A stretch of 64,000 nucleotides of DNA, from assembly GCA_016718805.1 (NCBI GenBank), contig JADKCP010000005.1:106308-170307 (forward strand), given 5' to 3'. The notes under the pieces are model-generated. The model had not been told where the DNA came from. It saw only the letters and a list, made by a program, of their open reading frames with translations, and did no database searches. The stretch's first letter is position 1. Each line of letters opens with the position of its first letter. Below, piece after piece: positions 29,325 to 37,221 of the stretch. The position numbers and the translations under genes are program-made. Source of the stretch: Bacteroidota bacterium. Lineage in GTDB: Bacteria; Bacteroidota; Bacteroidia; UBA4408.

Positions 29325-30086
29325 TTAAAAAGAATTTGCAATGCTGATGAAATCCTTTGCCTTTAATGATGCACCTCCAATAAGTCCACCATCCACATCC
29401 GGTTTACCGAATAACTCAGCAGCATTCGCAGCATTGCAACTTCCTCCATACAGGATGGTACAATTTTGCGCTGCCTCATTACCGTATTTTGCTTCTAAAG
29501 TTTTGCGAATAAAAGCATGTATTTCCTGCGCCTGATCAGCGCTTGCTGTTACACCGGTACCAATTGCCCACACAGGTTCGTAGGCAATCACCACTTTCGA
29601 AAAATCTTCTTTACTTAACTGAAACAAGCCATTGCTAAGTTGATTAGCAATCACGGTAAAATGCTCCCCTGCCTCCCGCTGCGCCAATGTTTCGCCACAA
29701 CAAAAAAGCGGAGTTAAATTAGCTGCTAATGCACGATTCAACTTTTTTACCAACACCGCATCCGATTCAAAATAAAGTGCTCGCCGCTCTGAATGCCCAA
29801 TAATTACATAGTTTGCACCAACACTCGCAAGCATTTTTGCAGATACTTCTCCTGTATAAGCACCCGCATCTTCATCGGCACAATTTTGTGCACCCAGCGC
29901 CAACTCTTCACAATCGCTCAAAGCATTGTTAATAGCATGTATGTAAGGAAATGGAGGACAAACAATTAATTGAACAGCTTCAGGCGTAGCGGCTTGCAAC
30001 TCCAATTTTAGCGCAGTTGCTAAAGCTGTGGCTTCCGACAAGGTTAAATTCATTTTCCAGTTTCCGGCAACTATTTTCTTTCTCAT
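29325..30086 (-). CDS. tpiA: Triosephosphate isomerase
   Basis: 253 residues from the ATG at 30084-30086, giving the canonical [13 protein letters not shown]. An upstream in-frame ATG (30113) would add nine residues unlike the family. Catalytic Lys is in AGNWKMN, His in VIIGHSERR, Glu in [11 protein letters not shown], and the phosphate loop is ILYGGSC. It interconverts dihydroxyacetone phosphate and glyceraldehyde-3-phosphate. Confidence 0.97.
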   Translation of the reverse strand: MRKKIVAGNWKMNLTLSEATALATALKLELQAATPEAVQLIVCPPFPYIHAINNALSDCEELALGAQNCADEDAGAYTGEVSAKMLASVGANYVIIGHSERRALYFESDAVLVKKLNRALAANLTPLFCCGETLAQREAGEHFTVIANQLSNGLFQLSKEDFSKVVIAYEPVWAIGTGVTASADQAQEIHAFIRKTLEAKYGNEAAQNCTILYGGSCNAANAAELFGKPDVDGGLIGGASLKAKDFISIANSF

Positions 30087-30190
30087 GTTCAATTTGTTTT
30101 TATCTACTTGCAAAGTAAAGAAATACTCTATAATTCTGACAAGCGATTTTAAATTTATAGCCTCAAAATTCGCGCATCAAAATAGCAGCA

Positions 30191-30946
30191 TCAGATTATA
30201 AAAGGGATTACCGCATTGCGCTCTTTGGGATAGTCCTCAAATTTTTGAAGGTACCAGCGGTGATGCGAAATTGCCCTGGGTACTAAATTCGCCAAGGTCC
30301 AAACTAAAAAAGCTACAGCCGGCAAATTCCAACACATCAAAGCAAAGCCGCTCCATTCAACTATTTCACCAAATAAATTAGGACAACTTACTAAACTAAA
30401 TAAACCACCTTTAGGAATTAAGTAATGCTGACTTCCCTCCTTTCTCAAATTAATTAAACGCGTATCGTAAATCCAATTAATACATAAGCCGGCACAAAAT
30501 AGTAATGCACCTAAAATAAAATGCATACTCTTAAAATCGGCATTTGTATAGCTGGCAAAATTTGCAAAATAATAGCCCAAGGAAGAACCGTTTACCACAT
30601 TGAATAAAATGGCGGAAACCACAATTATCAGTGGCATTTTTTTGCCTTTGGTTTTTATTCGCAATGGAAAAATAAAAGTCCGGTTTAGGTAATGAAAGAA
30701 AAATAAAGCTAGCAACACCAAAACATAATTCGATAAAGGAACAATAGTTTCTCGCATAAAATATAGCAGGCAAAGCATCACCGGAACTTCCATTAGTATC
30801 CACCCTAGGCGGTTGCTTATCATTGGTCCCCAGCCGCTGCTGCTGTGCCTTCCATAAGGAGCTGTTACTCTTAATAAAATAAAAAAGGTAACAACACCAA
30901 CAGCCATCCATGCTAAAATTAATTGCTCATAAGTACTGTATAGCAT
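30191..30946 (-). CDS. 3-oxo-5-alpha-steroid 4-dehydrogenase family membrane protein
   Basis: 251 residues with about six membrane helices. The C-terminal NADPH-binding features of the steroid 5-alpha-reductase/DUF1295 family are present (LFSLVSCPNLFGEIVEWSGF and SHHRWYLQKFEDYPKERNA). The eukaryotic relatives reduce a double bond in steroids or polyprenols. The bacterial substrate is unknown and a lipid is likely. It is a single gene with its own upstream region. Confidence 0.82.
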   Translation of the reverse strand: MLYSTYEQLILAWMAVGVVTFFILLRVTAPYGRHSSSGWGPMISNRLGWILMEVPVMLCLLYFMRETIVPLSNYVLVLLALFFFHYLNRTFIFPLRIKTKGKKMPLIIVVSAILFNVVNGSSLGYYFANFASYTNADFKSMHFILGALLFCAGLCINWIYDTRLINLRKEGSQHYLIPKGGLFSLVSCPNLFGEIVEWSGFALMCWNLPAVAFLVWTLANLVPRAISHHRWYLQKFEDYPKERNAVIPFII

Positions 30947-31543
30947 AGTTCGTTTTTTAAAATAAATTTACTGCTTATCCGCAATAATACAACAATAGCA
31001 ATTAAGTTGTACGAGTCGAAATTAATCGTGTTTTCGATTTTTTAAAAATTAAAGTTTCACCACCATGAGCACAAAGTTTGCACTAAGGACACAAGAGATA
31101 ATTAATTATTCCATTTGGTGCACTTTGTGTTTTTCTTCGTGGCCCTTGTGGTTTAAAAGCATTTATTCTAATACTATAGCTGCTTAAAACAATCCAAATT
31201 AATTGTATTGATGCGACTATAAGTAGAAAAGCGGATAAGCTTATAAATTGATATTACTAGAATTGGACGGATGAATCAACATTTTTATGAATTCAATATA
31301 GCTATGCGCCTTTGTTCCTAAAATTTAAACTAATGAAACAAAATAAAATTTTTCGCATGATTAGAATTTACTGTTGGAACGCAGATTTGGCGCCTGCCTG
31401 CCGTAACTAAGCAATCGCTGGCATGCAGGGATTATTATGATTATCGCTGATTTGTTTTCGATGCAAATAATACTTAGCCTTTCAATTTTATGGATTATCT
31501 CTAGAGTAAGTAAAAAAAATTAACTAGTTATAATTACGAATAA
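30947..31543. repeat. Long intergenic region with CACnAAG inverted repeat and repeat debris
   Basis: About 600 bp without a plausible gene. Positions 31049-31156 form an imperfect inverted repeat of about 105 bp with arms rich in CACnAAG words (ACCATGAGCACAAAG on the left, CTTTGTG and CCTTGTGGTTTAAA on the right). Similar words recur at 29271-29312. Positions 31381-31440 carry another fragment (GCCTGCCTGCCG) of a type common between Bacteroidota genes. These look like decayed dispersed repeats, not genes. Confidence 0.5.
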
Positions 31544-32521
31544 TCATACTAAATTTTGCTGCTTCATCCAATCCAAGGTATCAACAAGCGTTTGCTCAAA
31601 ATCGTGGCAATTATAACCCAATTCGTTCTGCGCCTTTGCACTGCTAATAAGCCTATTCCCATTCTTTAAAGTATCGAGCGACTCTTTGGTATACAAGGCT
31701 TCTCGATTTCTTAACTTAGCCAATAGAGTTATAAAAGGTAAACCAACATACGCGAGTTGTATGGGTACAACTGCTAGTTTATTTTTTGTGTTGCTATGCT
31801 TCACAAGCAGTCTATACAAATCGCTTAATGCATACCATTTACCCGAAAGCAAATAACTGTTTCCCGGCTTCCCCTTTGAAATAGCTGCCACCACAGCTTG
31901 CGCAACATCACGTACATCGCAAAAATCGAAACCACCTTGCACCAGCATGGGTACTTTTTTATGCAGCAAATCGAGTATGGCTTTGCCCATTAAAGAGGGA
32001 GCATAATCGGGAGGACCAAGCATTGCGGTGGGATTTAACACCAGCGTTTCAAAATTGGGCGAGTTTTGTGCAAGCACAAATTGCTGTGCATCGCGTTTCG
32101 ATTTATCGTATTGAGGTGCCGCATGACTGCAATAAGGTGAGTTTTCGTTGAGCGGCAAATGCGCAGGACTTTGTTCATAGGCATGTATAGAACTCAGGTG
32201 AATAAAGCGCTTTACCTTATTTTGTTGGGCAGCTTTTACTAAGTTTTGCGTACCCTTCACATTAGTTTCGTACACCGATGCATCGCTATTGCTGTTGATA
32301 GAAATTTTTGCAGCGCAATGAATTAGCACATCGCAGCGCGAAGAAAAACTGAGTAAAGATTCGGCATTGTTTAAATCGCCTGTAAAAAGCGTTAGTGCCG
32401 GATGATTGAAAGCAAGTGCTTTTTTATGTTGCAGTACATTTACTTCAAATCCTTTTTCAACCAGCAGGTGCAATACTACAGCACCCAAATGACCGGTAGA
32501 TCCGCTAAGCGCAATTCGCAT
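31544..32521 (-). CDS. NAD-dependent epimerase/dehydratase family protein
   Basis: 325 residues, extended short-chain dehydrogenase fold. The N-terminal dinucleotide motif is SGSTGHLGAVVLHLL, the catalytic Tyr-x-x-x-Lys is YDKSKRDAQ, and HLSSIHAYE carries the serine region. Closest in style to dihydroflavonol-4-reductase-like or 3-beta-HSD-like epimerases. The substrate cannot be assigned. It is a single gene, divergent from the T9SS paralogue at 32676. Confidence 0.85.
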   Translation of the reverse strand: MRIALSGSTGHLGAVVLHLLVEKGFEVNVLQHKKALAFNHPALTLFTGDLNNAESLLSFSSRCDVLIHCAAKISINSNSDASVYETNVKGTQNLVKAAQQNKVKRFIHLSSIHAYEQSPAHLPLNENSPYCSHAAPQYDKSKRDAQQFVLAQNSPNFETLVLNPTAMLGPPDYAPSLMGKAILDLLHKKVPMLVQGGFDFCDVRDVAQAVVAAISKGKPGNSYLLSGKWYALSDLYRLLVKHSNTKNKLAVVPIQLAYVGLPFITLLAKLRNREALYTKESLDTLKNGNRLISSAKAQNELGYNCHDFEQTLVDTLDWMKQQNLV

Positions 32522-32623
32522 ACTCGATTAAAATTTTAAAAATACCGGCAAGTTAAATTTTTTTTGGATATGGATTTTGTGTTCATGCTTCAAACAAATA
32601 GTATTTATGCTGCATATAGCATC

Positions 32624-32653
32624 TTGCACACGTAATCGTTTTAGTTATCTTTG
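32624..32653 (+). promoter_or_regulatory. Putative promoter of first T9SS paralogue
   Basis: TTG (32624-32626), 19 nt, TATCTTTG (32646-32653): a textbook Bacteroidota promoter 22 bp before the start codon. The same arrangement with the same spacing is found before the second paralogue. Confidence 0.6.
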
Positions 32654-32675
32654 ATACACAGCTATCTAACATATC

Positions 32676-35336
32676 ATGAAAAGAATCGCCTTTACTTTTT
32701 TCTGCATCTTTTGTTTTTCTCTTATAACTTCTGCCCAAGTTGTTGAAACATGGAGTAAACAAAGCAATAAATATGGTACCAATTTTATAGTGGATTCAGC
32801 AGGAAACAGTTATGTGTTTACTATGGGATCAACTACTTCAGCTTTCCTAAAAAAAGTAGATGCAGGAGGTACAATTCTATGGGCAAGAACCTTTTCAGAT
32901 ACTCTTTTCCCTTTTTTTTACACTACCAAAGCGCAATTTGACAAGCAGGGAAATATAGTGTTAAGCTTTTCTGATAATATTCATCTCCATTTTTCGCTTG
33001 TTAAGTACGATACAAATGGTAATTTATTATGGAAAAAATTAACAATTATTAATAATGTCTTTTCCGAAATTGCTGACTTTGCAGTGGATTCAAAAAATAA
33101 TATTCAAGTAATTTATATTGTTACTTTCAACTTAATCTATTTGCAGAAAATTGATGCAAATGGAAATACAATTTCAAATCAGCTAGTCAACTTGCCTAGC
33201 CAATCACCATATTGGCAAGTTCAATTAAAGATTTCTAATCAGGATTTTACCTATATCTATTTTCACCATCCATTTTCTAATCCAATGCTATCCTATTTAG
33301 CAGGTGTTGATTCAACCGGAGTAGTTAACTTTCTAAATCTTATGCCTGGAAATAGTGTTATCAATTATAATTCCTATCAAATTGAGGTTGATAAATTAGG
33401 TAATTGTATAGCAGCTACTAAACATTATGACAGTTTACTAATGAGTATAAGTAAGTATGATAGTAATGGAAATATTCTATGGAGTAATATGAATGGTTTA
33501 AGCTATATATCAGAAATTAATGTAGATGCAAATAATGACATTTACATCAGCGGTTCAAAAAATAGTGATAGCATATGCGTAAAAAAGCTATCTAATACAG
33601 GTTCCGTGCTTTGGGAATTTGCTTATAAAAATACGCTAAGTAATTCGAATAATATCAGAAACCTAAGATTTGCCAATGATGGAAGTATTTTTATTGGCAG
33701 CATTGCAAATGATGTCCTTTCCACCACTAATGTTACTTCACTTCTTACCCTATTGCAATTACAAAACAATGGAACACTAATGAATGAGCATGTAAAAGCA
33801 ATCCCTTACTCAATGTATATGACGATGGAGATGAATATAGATAGTAAGAATAATGCCTATTGCTATGCCTTTTGGGATGATACAACTAGTAGTAATCCTG
33901 CCTTGGTTCCAAGCAAATCGATGCTCTATAAGCTATGCGTAGGAAGGTGCTTACCAAACATTAGCGGAAGCCTTTATTTAGATAGGGATAGCAATTGCCT
34001 TTTTACTACTAGTGATACAGGCTTTCATAATCAACTAGTTAAGATTGAACCCAATGATATTTATGCTACTACCGATTCATTAGGTATGTATAAGTTTCTT
34101 TTAGATACAGGAAACTACACCATAAAGCCGGTATTTCAAAATAAATATATGATACACAGTTGTGCAAAAGATTCGCAGTTACTTGCTATTAATGCTACAA
34201 CACCTTTAGCCTTCGCCGATTTTGGCGCTTATTATTATCCGAATATTCTTGATTTACAAGTAAGTTATGCAGCAGCCCAACCACGACCCGGTTTTAATCA
34301 ACATCATACAATAAGCTATGCCAATGTAGGAACAATGCCGGTGAATAATGCGCTTGTACAATTTGAGTTAGACCTTTCTGTATTTAGCTATGTAAGTATG
34401 AATCCGCCAGCCGACTCAATTAGTGGAAATAAGGTTTTTTGGAAACTAGCTCCTTTAAATGTATTTCAACATGGCTCCATTCATTTTACTACAACGGTCG
34501 ATTCTACGATCCCAATTAATACTCCTTTTGTGAACATAGCCAGCATATTTCCTTACTTGCCCGATACGGTTAAATACGATAACTTCGATACTTTACGAGA
34601 GCGGGTTTTTGGCGCTTATGACCCAAACCAAAAACTAGTTAGCACTACACAACACAGTTCAATTAATCCATTATCGCCCGAAGAAAATGAGTTGGCCTAT
34701 CAAATAGATTTTCAAAATACCGGCAATGATACTGCCTATACCGTTGTGCTAATTGATAGCCTTAGCGATTTGCTGGATGTATCTACCCTGCGCATTGGTG
34801 CCGGAAGCCATAACTTTAGCTGGGATATTTCGGGAAAGGCTTTGTTGAAATTTACTTTTAACAATATACTCCTACCCGACTCGCACAGCAACGTAAGCAA
34901 GAGCCATGGCTTTGTAAAATTTTACATACGCCCTAAATCGAATCTTCCGGCATCGGCAATTATTGCAAATACCGCCACTATCAATTTTGATTTTAACAGC
35001 GGAGTAAGAACCAATACCGCTTACTATCCCAGTTCACCTATTGGTATATACGAAACAAAATTTTGGAGCAACACCGGCACCATCAAGCTCTTCCCTAATC
35101 CAACAACAGGCGAATTCAGCCTCAGTTATTATTTAACAACAAACACAAATGTAAAGTTGTACCTCACTTACCTACTGGGCGAAAAAATAAATTTATACTC
35201 CAACAACGACGAAAAAGCAGGCGAACATTTACTAAAGTTTAACCTTAACAACCTAAACCTAAAAGCAGGGCTTTACTTTGTGCATTTAGAAGAAAATGGT
35301 AATAGCAGAGTTGGGAAGTTGATTTTGGGGAGGTGA
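32676..35336 (+). CDS. T9SS-sorted surface protein, paralogue 1
   Basis: 886 residues. A signal peptide (about 1-20, ending SAQ) precedes a beta-propeller-like N-terminal half with repeated K-x-D-x-x-G-N-x-L-W motifs (about 20-420). A carboxypeptidase-like or CNA-B-type domain follows (ISGSLYLDRDSNCLF). Next is a DUF7619-type domain with AYDPNQKLVST and LAYQIDFQNTGNDTAY. A C-terminal T9SS sorting domain (KLFPNPTTGEFSLSYYL) ends the protein. From about 33934 onwards the DNA is nearly identical to the second paralogue at 38483, while the propeller half is clearly diverged. Confidence 0.85.
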   Translation: MKRIAFTFFCIFCFSLITSAQVVETWSKQSNKYGTNFIVDSAGNSYVFTMGSTTSAFLKKVDAGGTILWARTFSDTLFPFFYTTKAQFDKQGNIVLSFSDNIHLHFSLVKYDTNGNLLWKKLTIINNVFSEIADFAVDSKNNIQVIYIVTFNLIYLQKIDANGNTISNQLVNLPSQSPYWQVQLKISNQDFTYIYFHHPFSNPMLSYLAGVDSTGVVNFLNLMPGNSVINYNSYQIEVDKLGNCIAATKHYDSLLMSISKYDSNGNILWSNMNGLSYISEINVDANNDIYISGSKNSDSICVKKLSNTGSVLWEFAYKNTLSNSNNIRNLRFANDGSIFIGSIANDVLSTTNVTSLLTLLQLQNNGTLMNEHVKAIPYSMYMTMEMNIDSKNNAYCYAFWDDTTSSNPALVPSKSMLYKLCVGRCLPNISGSLYLDRDSNCLFTTSDTGFHNQLVKIEPNDIYATTDSLGMYKFLLDTGNYTIKPVFQNKYMIHSCAKDSQLLAINATTPLAFADFGAYYYPNILDLQVSYAAAQPRPGFNQHHTISYANVGTMPVNNALVQFELDLSVFSYVSMNPPADSISGNKVFWKLAPLNVFQHGSIHFTTTVDSTIPINTPFVNIASIFPYLPDTVKYDNFDTLRERVFGAYDPNQKLVSTTQHSSINPLSPEENELAYQIDFQNTGNDTAYTVVLIDSLSDLLDVSTLRIGAGSHNFSWDISGKALLKFTFNNILLPDSHSNVSKSHGFVKFYIRPKSNLPASAIIANTATINFDFNSGVRTNTAYYPSSPIGIYETKFWSNTGTIKLFPNPTTGEFSLSYYLTTNTNVKLYLTYLLGEKINLYSNNDEKAGEHLLKFNLNNLNLKAGLYFVHLEENGNSRVGKLILGR
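33934..35336 (+). repeat. Long direct repeat, copy 1 (pairs with 38483-39885)
   Basis: About 1.4 kb at the 3' end of the first T9SS paralogue matches the 3' end of the second with only scattered base changes. The similarity drops sharply upstream of TATGCGTAGGAAGG. Recent duplication or gene conversion limited to the 3' half explains this better than uniform divergence. Confidence 0.85.
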
Positions 35337-35756
35337 GGGTTGGGTTTGTTGGGAAGAATTCTGTTTTTAATGTTTGAGTGACTAGAGAAATAGCTTTTTG
35401 CACCATCCTGATAGCTAACGGGATTGATACGAAGAACCCAATTTTGATTAATCACAAATGCGTCTGAGTGGCACTAATCAGCCACTTTTTCCAAACCCGT
35501 TTTATAGGCTATCATCATTGCCTATCGTTGGTTACAACCAATTATTATGACATTCGTTTATGTTATTTGTCGAGTGCTTTTTGTCGGGCTTATGAGTCGG
35601 ATGTTTTATTTTTTTTAAGCGTTGGAAATTCTTTAAAAACAATTTTTCTTTTGAGTCAGCCTTGCAATCTCTAAATAAATGGTTCGTGTCAAGACTTGGG
35701 CGGTTTTTAATTGTCTTCCAAATTGATTTGGCAATTTATTTTGCGAATGTAGCAAA
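35337..35756. other. Intergenic region with attC-like fragments
   Basis: No convincing gene. Positions 35421-35437 share TTGATACGAAGAAC with the loop of the attC at 49531. Positions 35521-35538 (CCTATCGTTGGTTACAAC) match the right end of the attC at 58011-58141. No matching left half is visible, so these look like decayed or rearranged attC pieces at the edge of the toxin-antitoxin insertion. Confidence 0.35.
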
Positions 35757-35809
35757 TGTTTTAATTTGAAACATCATATTGTTTTGTATTGAAACAATTC
35801 TTATCTTTG
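35757..35809 (+). promoter_or_regulatory. Promoter and double palindromic operator of the Panacea toxin-antitoxin operon
   Basis: Two identical palindromes TGTTT-N7-AAACA lie at 35757-35773 and 35780-35796, 23 bp apart (about two helical turns). They overlap a Bacteroidota promoter: TTG 35779-35781, 20 nt, TATCTTTG 35802-35809. The HTH protein encoded 30 bp downstream is the obvious candidate to bind them and repress its own operon. Confidence 0.6.
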
Positions 35810-35838
35810 TGCCGCTAAACAGTGCAACATAAATTGAT

Positions 35839-36639
35839 ATGAATATAAAATTGTCACAAAAGCAAATAGGACAAAGAATTACTGAACTTCGCAAAATGAA
35901 AGGCTTGTCACAGCAAGATTTGGCTAAAAAAGTCAAAATTTCTCGACCCTCTTTGGCTCAAATTGAATTAGGAAACAGAAGCGTTGATATTCTTGAACTT
36001 CAAAAATTGTCTTTGATTTTAGAATTTTCATTGGACGATTTTATGTCTAAGGATTTCTCGGCAAGTCAAGAGATTGAAGGCAAAGAAGAAAAAAAAACAA
36101 AGAAAGAAGAAGAACGTATTTCTGTGCCAACACTACAAATCAATAAGTTTAAAAATGTGTTATTGTATATTCTTGAACACTGTGCCGGTAAACCAAATGT
36201 TGGTGAAACGGTACTTTATAAGTTGCTCTATTTCTCGGACTTCAATTATTATGAATTGTATGAGGAACATTTAACCGGTGCTAAATATCGCAAATTGCCT
36301 TTTGGACCGGTTCCACAAAAATTAGATACCATCATTGGGCAAATGATTGAAAAAGGTCAGTTACAAAGAGTAAAAACCGAATATCACGGATATCCTCAAA
36401 CACGTTATTTGCCTTTAGTGAAAGCTGATTTAACTGAGTTAAGGGCAAGTGAAAAAGAAATCATCGACAGGGTTATAGAACAAATGAGTGATTGGAGTGC
36501 TGCTATGCTTAGTAACTATTCGCACGGTGATAAACCTTGGAAAGCATCAAAAGATGGAGACGATATTAATTATGAACTGGTTTTTTACAGAAGACCACCT
36601 TATTCCATTAGAGTGTATGAAGATGATGAACACAATTGA
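35839..36639 (+). CDS. XRE-family HTH plus Panacea (DUF4065) antitoxin
   Basis: 266 residues. Residues about 8-65 are an XRE helix-turn-helix (LRKMKGLSQQDLAKKVKISR), followed by a charged linker and a Panacea/DUF4065/SocA-like domain (about 100-250, with VLYKLLYFSDFNYYELYEEH and YRKLPFGPVPQKLDTIIGQM). Panacea domains neutralise many different toxins, and fusions to an HTH provide autoregulation. The paired toxin frame overlaps its 3' end. The double operator upstream fits autorepression. Confidence 0.85.
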   Translation: MNIKLSQKQIGQRITELRKMKGLSQQDLAKKVKISRPSLAQIELGNRSVDILELQKLSLILEFSLDDFMSKDFSASQEIEGKEEKKTKKEEERISVPTLQINKFKNVLLYILEHCAGKPNVGETVLYKLLYFSDFNYYELYEEHLTGAKYRKLPFGPVPQKLDTIIGQMIEKGQLQRVKTEYHGYPQTRYLPLVKADLTELRASEKEIIDRVIEQMSDWSAAMLSNYSHGDKPWKASKDGDDINYELVFYRRPPYSIRVYEDDEHN

Positions 36640-36979
36640 ATTTGACGAACTATCTGAATTTAAAAAAGATTTGAAACATCTATTAAAAAAATACCGCACT
36701 TTAAAAGAAGATTTAGAAGTAGTAAAAATAGATTTGAATGATGAGCCCGGTGAAAGTCCACCATTTAGTTTTCGTATTGATAATTTGGGTTTAGAAACCT
36801 GTGTTATTAAGGTTAAGAAAATTGCTTATAAGGCTTTAAAAGGAAGAGGAGTAAATTCAGGATTGAGATTAATTTATGCTCACTTTCCTGACAAACAAAA
36901 AATTACATTCATTGAATTGTATCATAAGAACGACAAAGAAAATGAAGACAAAACAAGAATAACGGATAATTTTAAATAG
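36617..36979 (+). CDS. RelE-like toxin paired with Panacea antitoxin
   Basis: 120 residues starting at ATG 36617, with ATGs at 36623 and 36626 also possible. All overlap the antitoxin 3' end, the usual coupling. The pattern FKKDLKHLLKKYRTLKEDLE, then KVKKIAYKALKGRGVNSGLR and ITFIELYHKNDKENED, matches RelE/ParE-superfamily ribonucleases. A longer frame from 36488 would cover over 150 bp of the antitoxin gene and is not plausible. The predicted role is ribosome-dependent mRNA cleavage, which is inferred only from fold similarity. Confidence 0.7.
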   Translation: MKMMNTIEFDELSEFKKDLKHLLKKYRTLKEDLEVVKIDLNDEPGESPPFSFRIDNLGLETCVIKVKKIAYKALKGRGVNSGLRLIYAHFPDKQKITFIELYHKNDKENEDKTRITDNFK

Positions 36980-37169
36980 GTAAATAAAGGTAAAAGGTAA
37001 AAAAAAACCTGCTGTCGAACAAGAAAGTCTGGGGCTAAAAGGTAAGGAATACAACTTCAAAATTGTAACGGAATAAATAAAAAATTACTTCAAATAATTA
37101 GCTACTCTAAAGCTTTGCAATTTTGTGTGCATGCTTCAAACACATAGTATTTGTGCTACATAAAGCATC

Positions 37170-37199
37170 TTGCACAAGTAATCGTTTTACTTATCTTTG
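37170..37199 (+). promoter_or_regulatory. Putative promoter of second T9SS paralogue
   Basis: TTG (37170-37172), 19 nt, TATCTTTG (37192-37199). This duplicates the promoter at 32624. The similarity between the two upstream regions covers about 100 bp, so the duplication included the promoter. Confidence 0.6.
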
Positions 37200-37221
37200 A
37201 TACACAGCAAGATAACCTATC

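Noticed and set aside
35401..35540. A complete attC site left of the Panacea module
   Set aside because: Only a loop-like word and a right-end-like word match other sites. No pairing left arm could be found.
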